This document shows positions 1 through 6,781 of a stretch of 18,848 bases of DNA, piece by piece. The stretch spans positions 1-18,848 of the forward strand of contig CAYUOS010000056.1 in NCBI GenBank assembly GCA_964446435.1, in the 5' to 3' direction. The notes beneath the pieces were generated by a model. It was not told the origin of the DNA. It made no database searches and was given only the letters and a program-made list of their open reading frames with translations. The DNA is from SLNP01 sp964446435. GTDB lineage: Bacteria; Bacteroidota; Bacteroidia; Bacteroidales; VadinHA17. Numbering within the stretch: the stretch's first letter is position 1; each line of letters opens with the position of its first letter. A program made the position numbers and the translations under genes.

Positions 1-3000
1 ATAAAAGCATTAATACATTCGAAATAAATGAAACTTTCTTTTTCAGAACGCCCCGTCAATTTGAATATTACAAATGCTTTACCACCCACAATAATCTTAT
101 ACGGGATATCAGATATACCAACAATGTAAATAACTATGGGAGTAAGAGGTTTTTTCCCTTTATTAGCAAAACAGATACGTGGGATGATCTTGTAAAGACA
201 ATAACTATAACAAATTCTGTCTACGATTATGATGGGAATCTAACTGGTTCAGAGAAACGTTATCTGGATGAAGATTCAAGTCTGGTAGCGACAAAGAGAA
301 TCTTTAACACCTATAACCAGTTTGGTAATTGGGGAATAAAGAACAAGTTAACAAAGAGTATTACCGAATCACATTATGAATCAGACACTCTCTACAGAAG
401 ATTAATTACTTACAGCTACGACTCTAACGGAAACCTAACCACTCAAATCGCTGATTCGGGGAAAACTAAAGCTGTTACAACAAGCTATCTTATTAACTCC
501 CTTGGAATGCCATACCAGAAAACAGTATCTTCAACCGGCCTTTCATCACGGGTTGAATCTTATGAGTTCGATACTAAGTTCCGTTTCGTTACAAGAGTTA
601 TTAATCCTGGCGGGAATTCTATTTACATTCAAAATTATCCTGGCACTGGTAATATCAGGTCACACACAGACATAAATGGCCTGCGCTCTGAGTTCGATTA
701 TGATGGGTTTGGTCGGCCTAAAACCAGTATCAATGCTTACGAGAATGAAATCTCAACATACATTTTGTGGGATGCTGAAGATATTATATCAGAAGATTTT
801 CTCTGGTCAGTTCAGACTAATGGAACAAATGTCCCGGCAACAGAAGTATGGTATGATCCTCTTGGTCGGGAGAAGGCATATTATAGTCCAACCTTACAAT
901 CAATCTACATAGGAAAGAAGTATAACTCTGCCGGCCAGTTGATTCAGGAAACCAGATCAAACAGAACAGGGCCTTCACAACACTCATATATTAAAACAAG
1001 TTTTGATTATGATGATTTTGGCAGGCTGTTCTCTGTCAGCACCCCGGGCATTGGAACATTTATTCACTTCAATGGAAGGGAAACCACCGAATATCTCCCC
1101 GGTTACAAAAGGAGGGAGAGCACAACCGATGCTATGGGTAATGTGCTGCATATAAAAGAAAACAATAATTCTAATCTGACAACCAGCTATGTCTACCATA
1201 GCAGTGGTCAGGTAAAACAAACCGTCTCAGCCGGCAATACTGTTACGGTTGACTTCGATGAGTATGGCAGACCTGAAACAATTACAAGTCAGAACTCGGG
1301 AACTGAAAAGTATTCCTATAATGCTTTTGGGGAATTGACCCGTACGATAAATGCAAAGGGAGACACTGCATCTTACAGCTATGATAACCTGGGACGAATT
1401 ACTTCCATTACAGAGCCAGAAGGGACTACTACCTATTCTTATGTAACAAGCGGTAATGGCCTTCAGCAAATATCTTCTGTTTCAGGACCAGGAGTTTCAT
1501 ATTCCTATCAATATGATTCTTACGGAAGACTCACGCAGCTTTCAAAAACTATATCAAACGGCCCTACTCTTACCGTTAACTATTCTTATGACAGTAATGG
1601 AAACATTGATGAAATAACATATCCGGGAGGTTTTGCTATAAGTCACCTTTATGATATTAACGGATATCTTAACGAGATCCGCGACGCTGCTGATAATACC
1701 ATCTGGAAGCTATATTCACTTACTGGTTCCGGACGACCTGTAAGCTATGATCTAGGTTCGGGTAACATTTCAGTATCCTGCACCTATGATACACTCGGTT
1801 ATCTTAAGACAAAAAACATTGGAAACTGGCAACAAACTTATAACTTTGATGTAGTCAACGGCAATTTGATGGAGAGAGGTTATAAGAATACCAGCATGCA
1901 GGTCGATCTTTCAGAGACGTTTACCTATGACAACCTGAACAGGTTGCTGACTGCAACAACTGCCGGGGCCGATACCCTCAAACTTACCTATGACTATAAT
2001 GGGAACATAGCCTCAAAGAGTGATGCAGGAACCTACTCCTATCACCCCTCAAAGATTAATGCAGTTACGTCAATTGATGGTAATCCGTCGACAATACCCG
2101 GTATTGATCAGCGGATAACTTACAACTCCTATCACAAGGCAACTTCCATCTGCGAGGGATCAGACTCTCTGGCAATTGTTTACGGTCCCGACAAACAAAG
2201 GGCAGTTGCACGGTACTATGTGAATTCAACCCTCACCCGAACAATCTACTACTTTGGTGATTATGAAATGGAGGTTACTACTTCCGATACCATTCACAGG
2301 TACTATGTAAGGTCCACAACGGGTATTGCTGCTCTGAAGGTGAAGAGCGGATCGACAGACAGCCTGTATTATGCCGGAACCGACCATCTGGGATCAATAA
2401 TTGCACTCTACCGGAACGACGGGTCAGTTAAGGAGCATTATTCGTTTGACGCATGGGGAAGAAGAAGAAATCCCGCCGACTGGTCATACAACAATGTACC
2501 GGCACCGGCACTTACAGAACGGGGATTTACAAGCCACGAGCATCTCGATAAATTCGGCCTGATTAATATGAACGGCAGGCTGTATGATCCTGTCCTGGGA
2601 AGATTTCTGAATGCCGACCCGGTGATACAATTTCCCGGATTTACCCAGTCGTACAACAGCTACTCCTATGTGATGAACAACCCCCTTCGGTTTACCGACC
2701 CTACCGGCTACACCGCCTCAATCGATGCATTTACAGAGGCAGGTCTGGATAACCGGAGACATTCGGAGAAATTGCGTGATTTATTCGGGGAGATGTATTA
2801 TGATGTATATATTAGTCATTTCCTCGATGAGGAATATCAGGGTCCAATAACACTAACATTTAAAGATGGCAGTTACTATACTCTGGACGGAAAAAAGCTA
2901 ACTCCGGAGGAGGCAATGGCGCATATCATGAGGAATAGTGCTATTGCACAGGCTATTGCGGGGGTTCCCCAAGGAGGGCCCTCAGGACAAGGGGAGAAAT

Positions 3001-3440
3001 ATGGCACAATTACAGGGGCATTAAATATTTCTATGAATTTGAGTGTTGGCGCAGGGGGAGCAATAGAATTTGGGTATGTAGTAACAGATAAGGGATATTT
3101 ACAGTATTACTATACAAAATACACATCCGCTTCAATACTTTCTGCCGGAGCTAGCGTAAATGCTGTCTTGATATCTGGAAACCCAAGTTTATCTGCATGG
3201 AAGGGTAGTGCCTATGAGATAGGAGGTAATTATCGATCAATAGTAACGCAATACGGAGGTAACTTGGAAAATACTTTCTCAACAATCACCCTAGGTTTTG
3301 GAATCGGTATTTCCTTTCCAACCAAAGGGACCGGGGTTGGAAATGTAGGTACTACAAGATTATTAGGTACCCCGATTGACGCTAAAGCTCGTCCAAATGA
3401 GTTTACGAACTGGTACATGCGTACAGGAGGCATGAGATAA
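1..3440 (+). CDS. RHS repeat-associated core protein with variable C-terminal (toxin-like) tail; 5' end outside window
   Basis: The frame is open from base 3 to the TAA at 3440 (1145 visible residues), so the Met at 507 is internal and the true start lies left of the window. Seen: many YD repeats (YDYDGN, YSYDSNGN, FDYDGFGR, YSYDNLGRIT), then the RHS core from YYAGTDHLGS (2367-2396) through GRLYDPVLGRFLNADP to the DPTGY boundary (2697-2711). A 242-residue tail follows that is not RHS repeat. It has Gly-rich alternating hydrophobic stretches (for example LSVGAGGAIEFGYV and TLGFGIGISFP) and ends in GGMR. Known: RHS proteins form a beta-cocoon around a C-terminal effector that differs between strains and is cleaved near the DPxGY motif. 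Inferred: an exported polymorphic toxin. I cannot name the toxin fold. The tail and the next gene are more AT-rich than the core, which fits tail exchange. Confidence 0.9.
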   Translation, partial: KSINTFEINETFFFRTPRQFEYYKCFTTHNNLIRDIRYTNNVNNYGSKRFFPFISKTDTWDDLVKTITITNSVYDYDGNLTGSEKRYLDEDSSLVATKRIFNTYNQFGNWGIKNKLTKSITESHYESDTLYRRLITYSYDSNGNLTTQIADSGKTKAVTTSYLINSLGMPYQKTVSSTGLSSRVESYEFDTKFRFVTRVINPGGNSIYIQNYPGTGNIRSHTDINGLRSEFDYDGFGRPKTSINAYENEISTYILWDAEDIISEDFLWSVQTNGTNVPATEVWYDPLGREKAYYSPTLQSIYIGKKYNSAGQLIQETRSNRTGPSQHSYIKTSFDYDDFGRLFSVSTPGIGTFIHFNGRETTEYLPGYKRRESTTDAMGNVLHIKENNNSNLTTSYVYHSSGQVKQTVSAGNTVTVDFDEYGRPETITSQNSGTEKYSYNAFGELTRTINAKGDTASYSYDNLGRITSITEPEGTTTYSYVTSGNGLQQISSVSGPGVSYSYQYDSYGRLTQLSKTISNGPTLTVNYSYDSNGNIDEITYPGGFAISHLYDINGYLNEIRDAADNTIWKLYSLTGSGRPVSYDLGSGNISVSCTYDTLGYLKTKNIGNWQQTYNFDVVNGNLMERGYKNTSMQVDLSETFTYDNLNRLLTATTAGADTLKLTYDYNGNIASKSDAGTYSYHPSKINAVTSIDGNPSTIPGIDQRITYNSYHKATSICEGSDSLAIVYGPDKQRAVARYYVNSTLTRTIYYFGDYEMEVTTSDTIHRYYVRSTTGIAALKVKSGSTDSLYYAGTDHLGSIIALYRNDGSVKEHYSFDAWGRRRNPADWSYNNVPAPALTERGFTSHEHLDKFGLINMNGRLYDPVLGRFLNADPVIQFPGFTQSYNSYSYVMNNPLRFTDPTGYTASIDAFTEAGLDNRRHSEKLRDLFGEMYYDVYISHFLDEEYQGPITLTFKDGSYYTLDGKKLTPEEAMAHIMRNSAIAQAIAGVPQGGPSGQGEKYGTITGALNISMNLSVGAGGAIEFGYVVTDKGYLQYYYTKYTSASILSAGASVNAVLISGNPSLSAWKGSAYEIGGNYRSIVTQYGGNLENTFSTITLGFGIGISFPTKGTGVGNVGTTRLLGTPIDAKARPNEFTNWYMRTGGMR

Positions 3441-3452
3441 TACTTTATAACT

Positions 3453-3878
3453 ATGTACATTACAATTAAAGGTGAGAGGAAAACCCTACAAGAAGGAATT
3501 GATTTTGAAAGACTTCGGGATGGTTTAGTAAGAAGACTAGGTTCCATGGGTGCAGATAATATTGTAGTCCAAAATAACATAGTATCTTTCAATAATAGGT
3601 TTTGGAAAGTTGGGTCAAATACGAGCATAATGTCTATGGTAAGCAGTGGCACAATAATAATATCGACTTCAGATTCAGAACCACAAATTTCCTTCTCTTA
3701 TAAGGTTTCTATAAGAGGTTATATAGTATTATTCTTAATATCCATATCAGCAGGTGTTCTAGTTTCTCCATTTCTATTCATGGGTACATTACTAATTGTA
3801 ATTGAATTCATATTTTCTATAAACAATGTCAATGCAGCGACGAAACAAATGTTAAAGGAACTATTAATTGAAGATTAG
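3453..3878 (+). CDS. Small membrane protein, candidate immunity protein for the RHS tail
   Basis: A 141-residue protein beginning 12 bp after the RHS stop, on the same strand. Seen: a polar N-terminal half of about 85 residues with short beta-like stretches (VVQNNIVSFNN, SSGTIIISTS), then a hydrophobic hairpin at about residues 88-105 and 107-123, and a short charged tail (KQMLKELLIED). No signal peptide is visible, so the N-terminal half is probably cytoplasmic. I see no Shine-Dalgarno at the right distance; AGGAGG at 3425-3430 is over 20 bp away. Known: polymorphic toxins are followed by a small gene for a cognate immunity protein, and membrane immunity proteins often guard against membrane-targeting toxins. 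Inferred: immunity to the RHS tail. The family is not recognised, so the role rests on position and topology. Confidence 0.7.
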   Translation: MYITIKGERKTLQEGIDFERLRDGLVRRLGSMGADNIVVQNNIVSFNNRFWKVGSNTSIMSMVSSGTIIISTSDSEPQISFSYKVSIRGYIVLFLISISAGVLVSPFLFMGTLLIVIEFIFSINNVNAATKQMLKELLIED

Positions 3879-3985
3879 TAGTTGTTTCGGTATGGGGAAA
3901 CTTTTTATCATATGATTCTTTTGCGGCTTATACACCTGAAAAAAGGATTCTCTAAAAGGTTTAAAGAAGTCGGTAAATAAGTAGT

Positions 3986-4150
3986 ATGATGGACTGTGTT
4001 ATTCGGGCTACAAATACAGATTTATTAATTGAACAGAAAAGAGATTTCAAATTACGGATTAAAGGAAAAAATAAACTGGTAGGTGATGGAGATGTTTTTA
4101 TTAGGAAAGAAAAGCTATTAACAATCCTTATCAGGAAGCCAGTCCGATAG
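3986..4150 (+). CDS. Possible small hypothetical ORF in a degraded spacer
   Basis: A 54-codon open frame starting with two ATG codons and ending in TAG. The peptide is basic (motifs KRDFKLRIKGKNK and VGDGDVFIRKEK) and not recognised. It overlaps the opposite-strand regulator remnant by 20 bp and lies in a stretch full of decayed sequence, so it may be another fragment or chance. Nothing else coding is visible between 3879 and 4130. Confidence 0.2.
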   Translation: MMDCVIRATNTDLLIEQKRDFKLRIKGKNKLVGDGDVFIRKEKLLTILIRKPVR

Positions 4151-4312
4151 CAGTAGAAAGGGTGTCTTTCATTCGTTTCTTTGCAATGAGTGCATCCAGG
4201 GTGGAATAGAAAGCCTGTTTTTCCTTATCGTCAAGCTTATCAATAATGTTTACTTCTCGATAAGGGACTTGTCGTAAGAGTTTACATCCTTAAAAACATC
4301 ATCCGATTTGAA
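4131..4312 (-). pseudogene. Frameshifted C-terminal remnant of an XRE-type (HTH) regulator
   Basis: Reading the minus strand gives FKSDDVFKDVNSYDKSLIEK. The frame then breaks after GAG AAG at about 4256-4258, where one base appears to be missing. It continues in the next frame as VNIIDKLDDKEKQAFYSTLD, then ALIAKKRMKDTLS, and stops at TGA (4133-4131). The joined sequence resembles the linker and C-terminal helix of Bacteroidetes XRE regulators, which often carry a leucine-rich segment followed by LDALIAKKR-like residues. The N-terminal helix-turn-helix is absent; the frame hits a stop (4315-4313) close to the IS left end. Family assignment is from pattern memory. The frameshift is directly visible if the two halves belong together. 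Confidence 0.5.
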
Positions 4313-4341
4313 CTACCGGGAACCTTGCAGTCCCCCTCTCC

Positions 4342-4353
4342 TGGCTTGTCCAC
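4342..4353 (+). repeat. Left terminal inverted repeat of the IS
   Basis: TGGCTTGTCCAC pairs with GTGGACAAGTCA at 5929-5940 with one mismatch, and nine bases (CTTGTCCAC) match exactly. Outer bases give no clear target duplication, so the edge could shift by a few bases. Confidence 0.55.
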
Positions 4354-4411
4354 CCTTTTAAGATTAAAAATATCAATATTGTATATCAGGCGGTTACGCT
4401 GAAAAAGTCTT

Positions 4412-4436
4412 AAATTTACCGCACTAAGGTAAATTT
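4412..4436 (+). promoter_or_regulatory. Perfect hairpin ending at the transposase start codon
   Basis: AAATTTACC (4412-4420) and GGTAAATTT (4428-4436) are perfect 9-bp inverted repeats around a 7-base loop (GCACTAA). The stem ends on the base before the ATG at 4437. In an mRNA this would hide the ribosome-entry region. Many IS elements use such stems to prevent expression from outside transcripts; that role here is inferred. Confidence 0.45.
4416..4427 (+). repeat. 12-bp direct repeat near IS ends, left copy
   Basis: TTACCGCACTAA occurs here and again at 5916-5927 in the same orientation. The left copy overlaps the pre-ATG hairpin, and the right copy supplies the last codons (Leu-Pro-His-stop) of the transposase. 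It is direct rather than inverted, so it is not the terminal repeat itself. Confidence 0.6.
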
Positions 4437-5927
4437 ATGCTACGTATCAGAGTCGTTACAACAGCATCTGGGGCTAATGCAGTTCAAGTAGTTTACTACA
4501 AGAATGGCAAGCGTTTTATATTTAAGCATATCGGGTCTGCAAATAGTAGTCAAGAATTGGAGTCATTGAAATTGGTTGCCCAAGATGTTATTAAGAACTT
4601 CAATCCGGAAATTCCTTTGTTTGAGGACGCTAAGCTTGATAATCTTCTGTACCTGGATAAGACTGAGTTTTTGGGAGTGTATTCTACTTTTCTCTATGAG
4701 GTTATCTCTGGACTGATTTCTCAGGTAGGCCTGGATAGGATAGGGAAACAATTGCTGCTTGATCTGGTAACCATTAGGATTGTAGAGCCCGCCTCCAAAC
4801 AACGTTCTATAGAACTCTTAGAAAGTTATTTTGGGATTAAGCTTAGGAGGCAGAGCTAATACCAATCTGCGCCGCAATGGCTTCTTCTGAAGGAAGAAAT
4901 TGAGCGCATTGTTGTTGAGTTTGCCAAGAACAACTATGGCTTCGATTTTAACCTGCTGTTTTACGATGTGACCACTTTATACTTTGAAACATTTGATGAA
5001 GACGAGCTACGAAGAAACGATTTTTCTAAGGACAACAAATCACAGCAGCCACAGATTTTAATCGCTCTGCTGGTTACCAGAGAAGGCTTTCCAATAGCGT
5101 ACAGCATCTTTTCCGGCAATATCTTTGAAGGCCATACAATAATACCTGTGGTAAACGCATTCATCAAGAAACATGCAGTTAAAGAGTTTACTGTGGTTGC
5201 CGATGCAGCAATGATAAGCGCTACCAACATACAGGAGCTTTTATCAAATAACATCAACTACATTGTTGGAGCAAGGCTGGGCAACTTATCAAATGATTTG
5301 ATTGAACAGATAAATGGTAGCATTCCCAGAGAGGACGGGGCAAGTATTAGGATAAAAACAGATAATGGGTATTTGATTTGCGCATACTCTACGGTTCGTT
5401 ACAGAAAAGACAAGTATGAGATGGAAAAGCAAATTGAAAAGGCTCGGGCCATTATCGAGACTCCCTCAAAAGGGAAAAGGGTAAAGTTTATCAAAACTAC
5501 TGGTGAGCAGGTAGTGCTTAATCAGGCCTTGATTGAGAAATCAAAAAAACTATTGGGAATCAAGGGGTACTATACCAACCTGGCCGAGAATGTTGCGAAT
5601 AACCAAACAATCATCGAGCGTTATCACGAACTATACAGAGTAGAGCAAGCCTTCAGAATATCGAAGCACGATTTACATACAAGACCCATTTTTCACTTTA
5701 AGGAAGATCCTATTAAGCTTCACATCTTAATCTGTTTTATGGCGTTAGTGATGTCTAAGCACATTGAATTGACTACTGGAGACTCCCTCAGGAAGTTTTT
5801 AACGGAATGTAAGAAGGTAACGGATGCCCGGATGCTTAATAAAATAACAAACAAAGAGACAAGAATAAGATCAAAACAAAACGATATGACATTAGAATAC
5901 CTCAAATCTCTGAAATTACCGCACTAA
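4437..5927 (+). pseudogene. IS1634/IS4-like DDE transposase with one in-frame stop
   Basis: A 496-residue transposase frame broken only by a TAA at 4857-4859. The 140 codons before the stop and the codons after it are in the same frame, and coding similarity continues at once (YQSAPQWLLLKEEIE, then FYDVTTLYFETF). Visible catalytic regions are the first Asp in FYDVTTLYFE, the second Asp in FTVVADAAMIS, and the Glu in ELYRVEQAFRISK, with the E-x6-K spacing of the IS4 superfamily. The phrase FSKDNKSQQPQI before the second Asp is typical of the Bacteroidetes IS1634 group. Known: such enzymes cut and paste the element at its inverted repeats. Inferred: a recent inactivating nonsense mutation, since the rest is intact. 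A restart at the Met at 4968 would lose the first catalytic Asp. Confidence 0.85.
5916..5927 (+). repeat. 12-bp direct repeat near IS ends, right copy
   Basis: A second copy of TTACCGCACTAA, one base inside the right inverted repeat at 5929 and overlapping the transposase stop codon. It could be a transposase-binding or regulatory site; its role is unknown. Confidence 0.6.
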
Positions 5928-5928
5928 A

Positions 5929-5940
5929 GTGGACAAGTCA
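5929..5940 (-). repeat. Right terminal inverted repeat of the IS
   Basis: GTGGACAAGTCA is the inverted partner of 4342-4353. Its last three bases supply the TGA that ends the opposite-strand DUF1016 stub, which marks the junction to within a few bases. Confidence 0.6.
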
Positions 5941-6015
5941 AGACCGGGCAGTCTCAATAATGCTTCTTACATCATTCAATAATCTTTCTAGCGAGGGAAC
6001 TATCTTTTTATCCAT
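5938..6015 (-). pseudogene. N-terminal stub of a DUF1016/YhcG-type (PDDEXK) nuclease gene, cut by the IS
   Basis: ATG at 6015 opens 25 codons (MDKKIVPSLERLLNDVRS, then IIETARS) before a TGA made from the end of the IS. The sequence strongly resembles the start of the DUF1016 N-terminal domain, which normally continues with residues like QAYQAVN and a tryptophan-containing helix. Known: DUF1016 proteins are usually about 330-380 residues and end in a PD-(D/E)XK-like nuclease domain; they occur near restriction and mobile loci. Here about 93% of the gene is missing. The other side of the IS does not hold the continuation, so insertion was probably followed by deletion. Confidence 0.6.
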
Positions 6016-6032
6016 TTTGCTGTTATCTATTT

Positions 6033-6040
6033 CAAAACTA
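6033..6040 (-). promoter_or_regulatory. Bacteroidetes -7 promoter box for the DUF1016 stub
   Basis: The minus strand reads TAGTTTTG, matching the TAnnTTTG consensus of the primary sigma factor in Bacteroidetes, 17 bp before the ATG at 6015. I see no clear -33 element at 19-21 bp. The palindrome at 6067-6093 lies just upstream. Confidence 0.4.
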
Positions 6041-6066
6041 CATCTATTTTCTTAGCGACACTCGTC

Positions 6067-6093
6067 TTTAAGGTCACAAATTGTGACCTTAAA
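6067..6093. repeat. Perfect 27-bp palindrome, candidate operator
   Basis: The 13-base arms TTTAAGGTCACAA (6067-6079) and its exact complement (6081-6093) flank a single central base at 6080. It sits 2 bp past the stop of the truncated HEPN frame and 26 bp upstream of the -7 box of the DUF1016 stub. No T-run follows on either strand, so a dimeric-protein operator is more likely than a terminator. The binding factor is unknown. Confidence 0.75.
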
Positions 6094-6095
6094 AG

Positions 6096-6206
6096 CTATC
6101 CCAGCGGATGACACTTATTTATCGCCTCCTGCAGATCCTCAAGATAGGACTTGATCCTGTCAATGCTCTGAAGCATATGATCGATATAGATTCTGTCATC
6201 CTTCAT
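6096..6206 (-). pseudogene. Truncated HEPN (DUF86/HepT-like) toxin partner
   Basis: ATG at 6206 overlaps the TGA of the MNT gene as ATGA, the usual coupling in MNT-HEPN pairs. The 36-residue product begins MKDDRIYIDHMLQSIDRIKS, typical of the first helix of DUF86 proteins, and then diverges to a short tail ending KCHPLG. Intact members are about 110-140 residues and need an R-x4-6-H motif in the C-terminal half, which is absent. Inferred: the toxin RNase is dead, either by deletion or by fusion with another gene end. Confidence 0.65.
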
Positions 6207-6490
6207 TCATAAATGACTTTCAAATCCTTATAAATGTAGCTTCGCAGTTTTTCATTCTTCAGCGAGGCTTTTGTCACAAGATCAATCTTCCTCCCCAGGA
6301 TAACCGAAAGCTCCCTGTGAATCTTAACCAGATCGAACAGGGATACATTTGACCGAAACTTTACTAATATGTCAATATCGCTAGCAGCGCTTTGTTCTCC
6401 TCTTGCAAATGAACCAAAAATGCCAATCCTCTCAGGCTTGTACGACTGGAGATAGTTAATAATATTACTGTTTATTTCATTCTGATTCAT
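6203..6490 (-). CDS. MNT-type nucleotidyltransferase (MntA-like antitoxin)
   Basis: A 95-residue minimal nucleotidyltransferase. Seen: the signature GSFARGE (residues 26-32) followed by SDIDILV, giving G-S-x10-D38-x-D40, and a third Asp in RKIDLVT (D70), so the active site looks intact. The length is normal for the family. Known: MntA-type enzymes neutralise HEPN partners (HepT), in studied cases by transferring AMP to them. The partner gene overlaps by 4 bp but is truncated, leaving this antitoxin without an obvious target in the window. The ATG at 6490 has a -7 box only 7 bp away, so the transcript may start at or next to the start codon. Confidence 0.85.
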   Translation of the reverse strand: MNQNEINSNIINYLQSYKPERIGIFGSFARGEQSAASDIDILVKFRSNVSLFDLVKIHRELSVILGRKIDLVTKASLKNEKLRSYIYKDLKVIYE

Positions 6491-6497
6491 AACAGAG

Positions 6498-6505
6498 CAA
6501 ATGTA
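6498..6505 (-). promoter_or_regulatory. -7 promoter box upstream of the MNT gene (near-leaderless)
   Basis: The minus strand reads TACATTTG, a full match to TAnnTTTG. Initiation a few bases downstream would fall at about 6491-6493, next to the ATG at 6490. A -33 element is not clear. Confidence 0.4.
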
Positions 6506-6587
6506 AACATTTTCACTGTTAGTTAATTATAACTATTCCAGTGGCCGATCTGTTGATCGTACATCCGGGCCTGCGGCCTATGGGAGG

Positions 6588-6632
6588 CTGGATTACGGCA
6601 GCTGCGAATTCATCGCAACTGCCGTGATCCAG
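6588..6632. repeat. Long imperfect hairpin
   Basis: Bases 6588-6607 pair with 6613-6632: CTGGAT/ATCCAG, ACGGCAG/CTGCCGT and TGCGA/TCGCA, with two non-Watson-Crick positions (6594:6626 and 6602:6618) and loop ATTCA. No T-run follows. Just left are smaller hairpins (CGATC-TGTT-GATCG around 6546-6559 and GGCC-TGC-GGCC around 6568-6578). It belongs to the palindromic block that ends at the tRNA. No gene is visible from 6491 to 6780. Confidence 0.7.
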
Positions 6633-6646
6633 GTGGGGAGTTCCTT

Positions 6647-6781
6647 ACAAACCAACAAAAGGCTTATTGGCCTGACGGCCAATAAGTTGCTTGTTTTTGC
6701 TTCAGGCCCTTCAAGCAAGCTTGAGGGCCCCTGCAAAAACAAGAGACCAGAGGCAACGCCTCTGGCCTTTTGTTGGTTTGT
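6647..6781. repeat. Cloverleaf-forming palindromic cluster abutting tRNA-Val
   Basis: The closing stem is 17 bp perfect: ACAAACCAACAAAAGGC (6647-6663) with its complement at 6765-6781. Inside are three arms. Arm 1 is TTATTGGCC-TGAC-GGCCAATAA (6664-6685). Arm 2 is CTTGTTTTTGC (6690-6700) with GCAAAAACAAG (6733-6743), extended by an inner stem GGCCC-t-TCAAGC / GCTTGAGGGCC around 6705-6729. Arm 3 is CCAGAGGC-AAC-GCCTCTGG (6747-6765). Only 4 and 3 bases separate arms 1-2 and 2-3. The right edge is the base after the tRNA acceptor stem, so in the tRNA orientation this is its 3' trailer. It could be a compound terminator, a structured RNA, or a repetitive or recombination element; I know of no family that matches. 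Confidence 0.8.
6728..6765 (-). terminator. Possible tRNA-Val terminator hairpin inside the cluster
   Basis: On the minus strand, CCAGAGGC-GTT-GCCTCTGG (6765-6747) is followed by TCTCTTGTTTTTG, a broken T-rich run suited to termination about 16 nt after the tRNA. It competes with the larger cloverleaf fold. Confidence 0.4.

Larger units (their letters stand above)
4342..5940 (+). mobile_element. IS1634/IS4-like insertion sequence (transposase interrupted by a stop)
   Basis: About 1.6 kb carrying one DDE transposase gene. The proposed ends are imperfect 12-bp inverted repeats: TGGCTTGTCCAC at 4342-4353 and the complement of TGACTTGTCCAC at 5929-5940. The right end is well supported because an opposite-strand DUF1016-type reading frame breaks precisely there. 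I see no matching target-site duplication (outer bases CTCTCC on the left, AGACCG on the right). The two flanks also belong to different genes, so a deletion or recombination after insertion is likely. The left end is less certain than the right. Confidence 0.7.

Noticed and set aside
507..3440. Met at 507 as the start of the RHS gene
   Set aside because: The same frame is open without a stop back to base 3 and upstream codons encode further YD repeats, so the start is outside the window.
4336..5946. Target-site duplication flanking the IS
   Set aside because: The outer bases on both sides (CTCTCC and AGACCG) do not match at any plausible 4-8 bp length.
6067..6093. The palindrome as a rho-independent terminator
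   Set aside because: No T-rich run follows the stem on either strand and the stem is not GC-rich.
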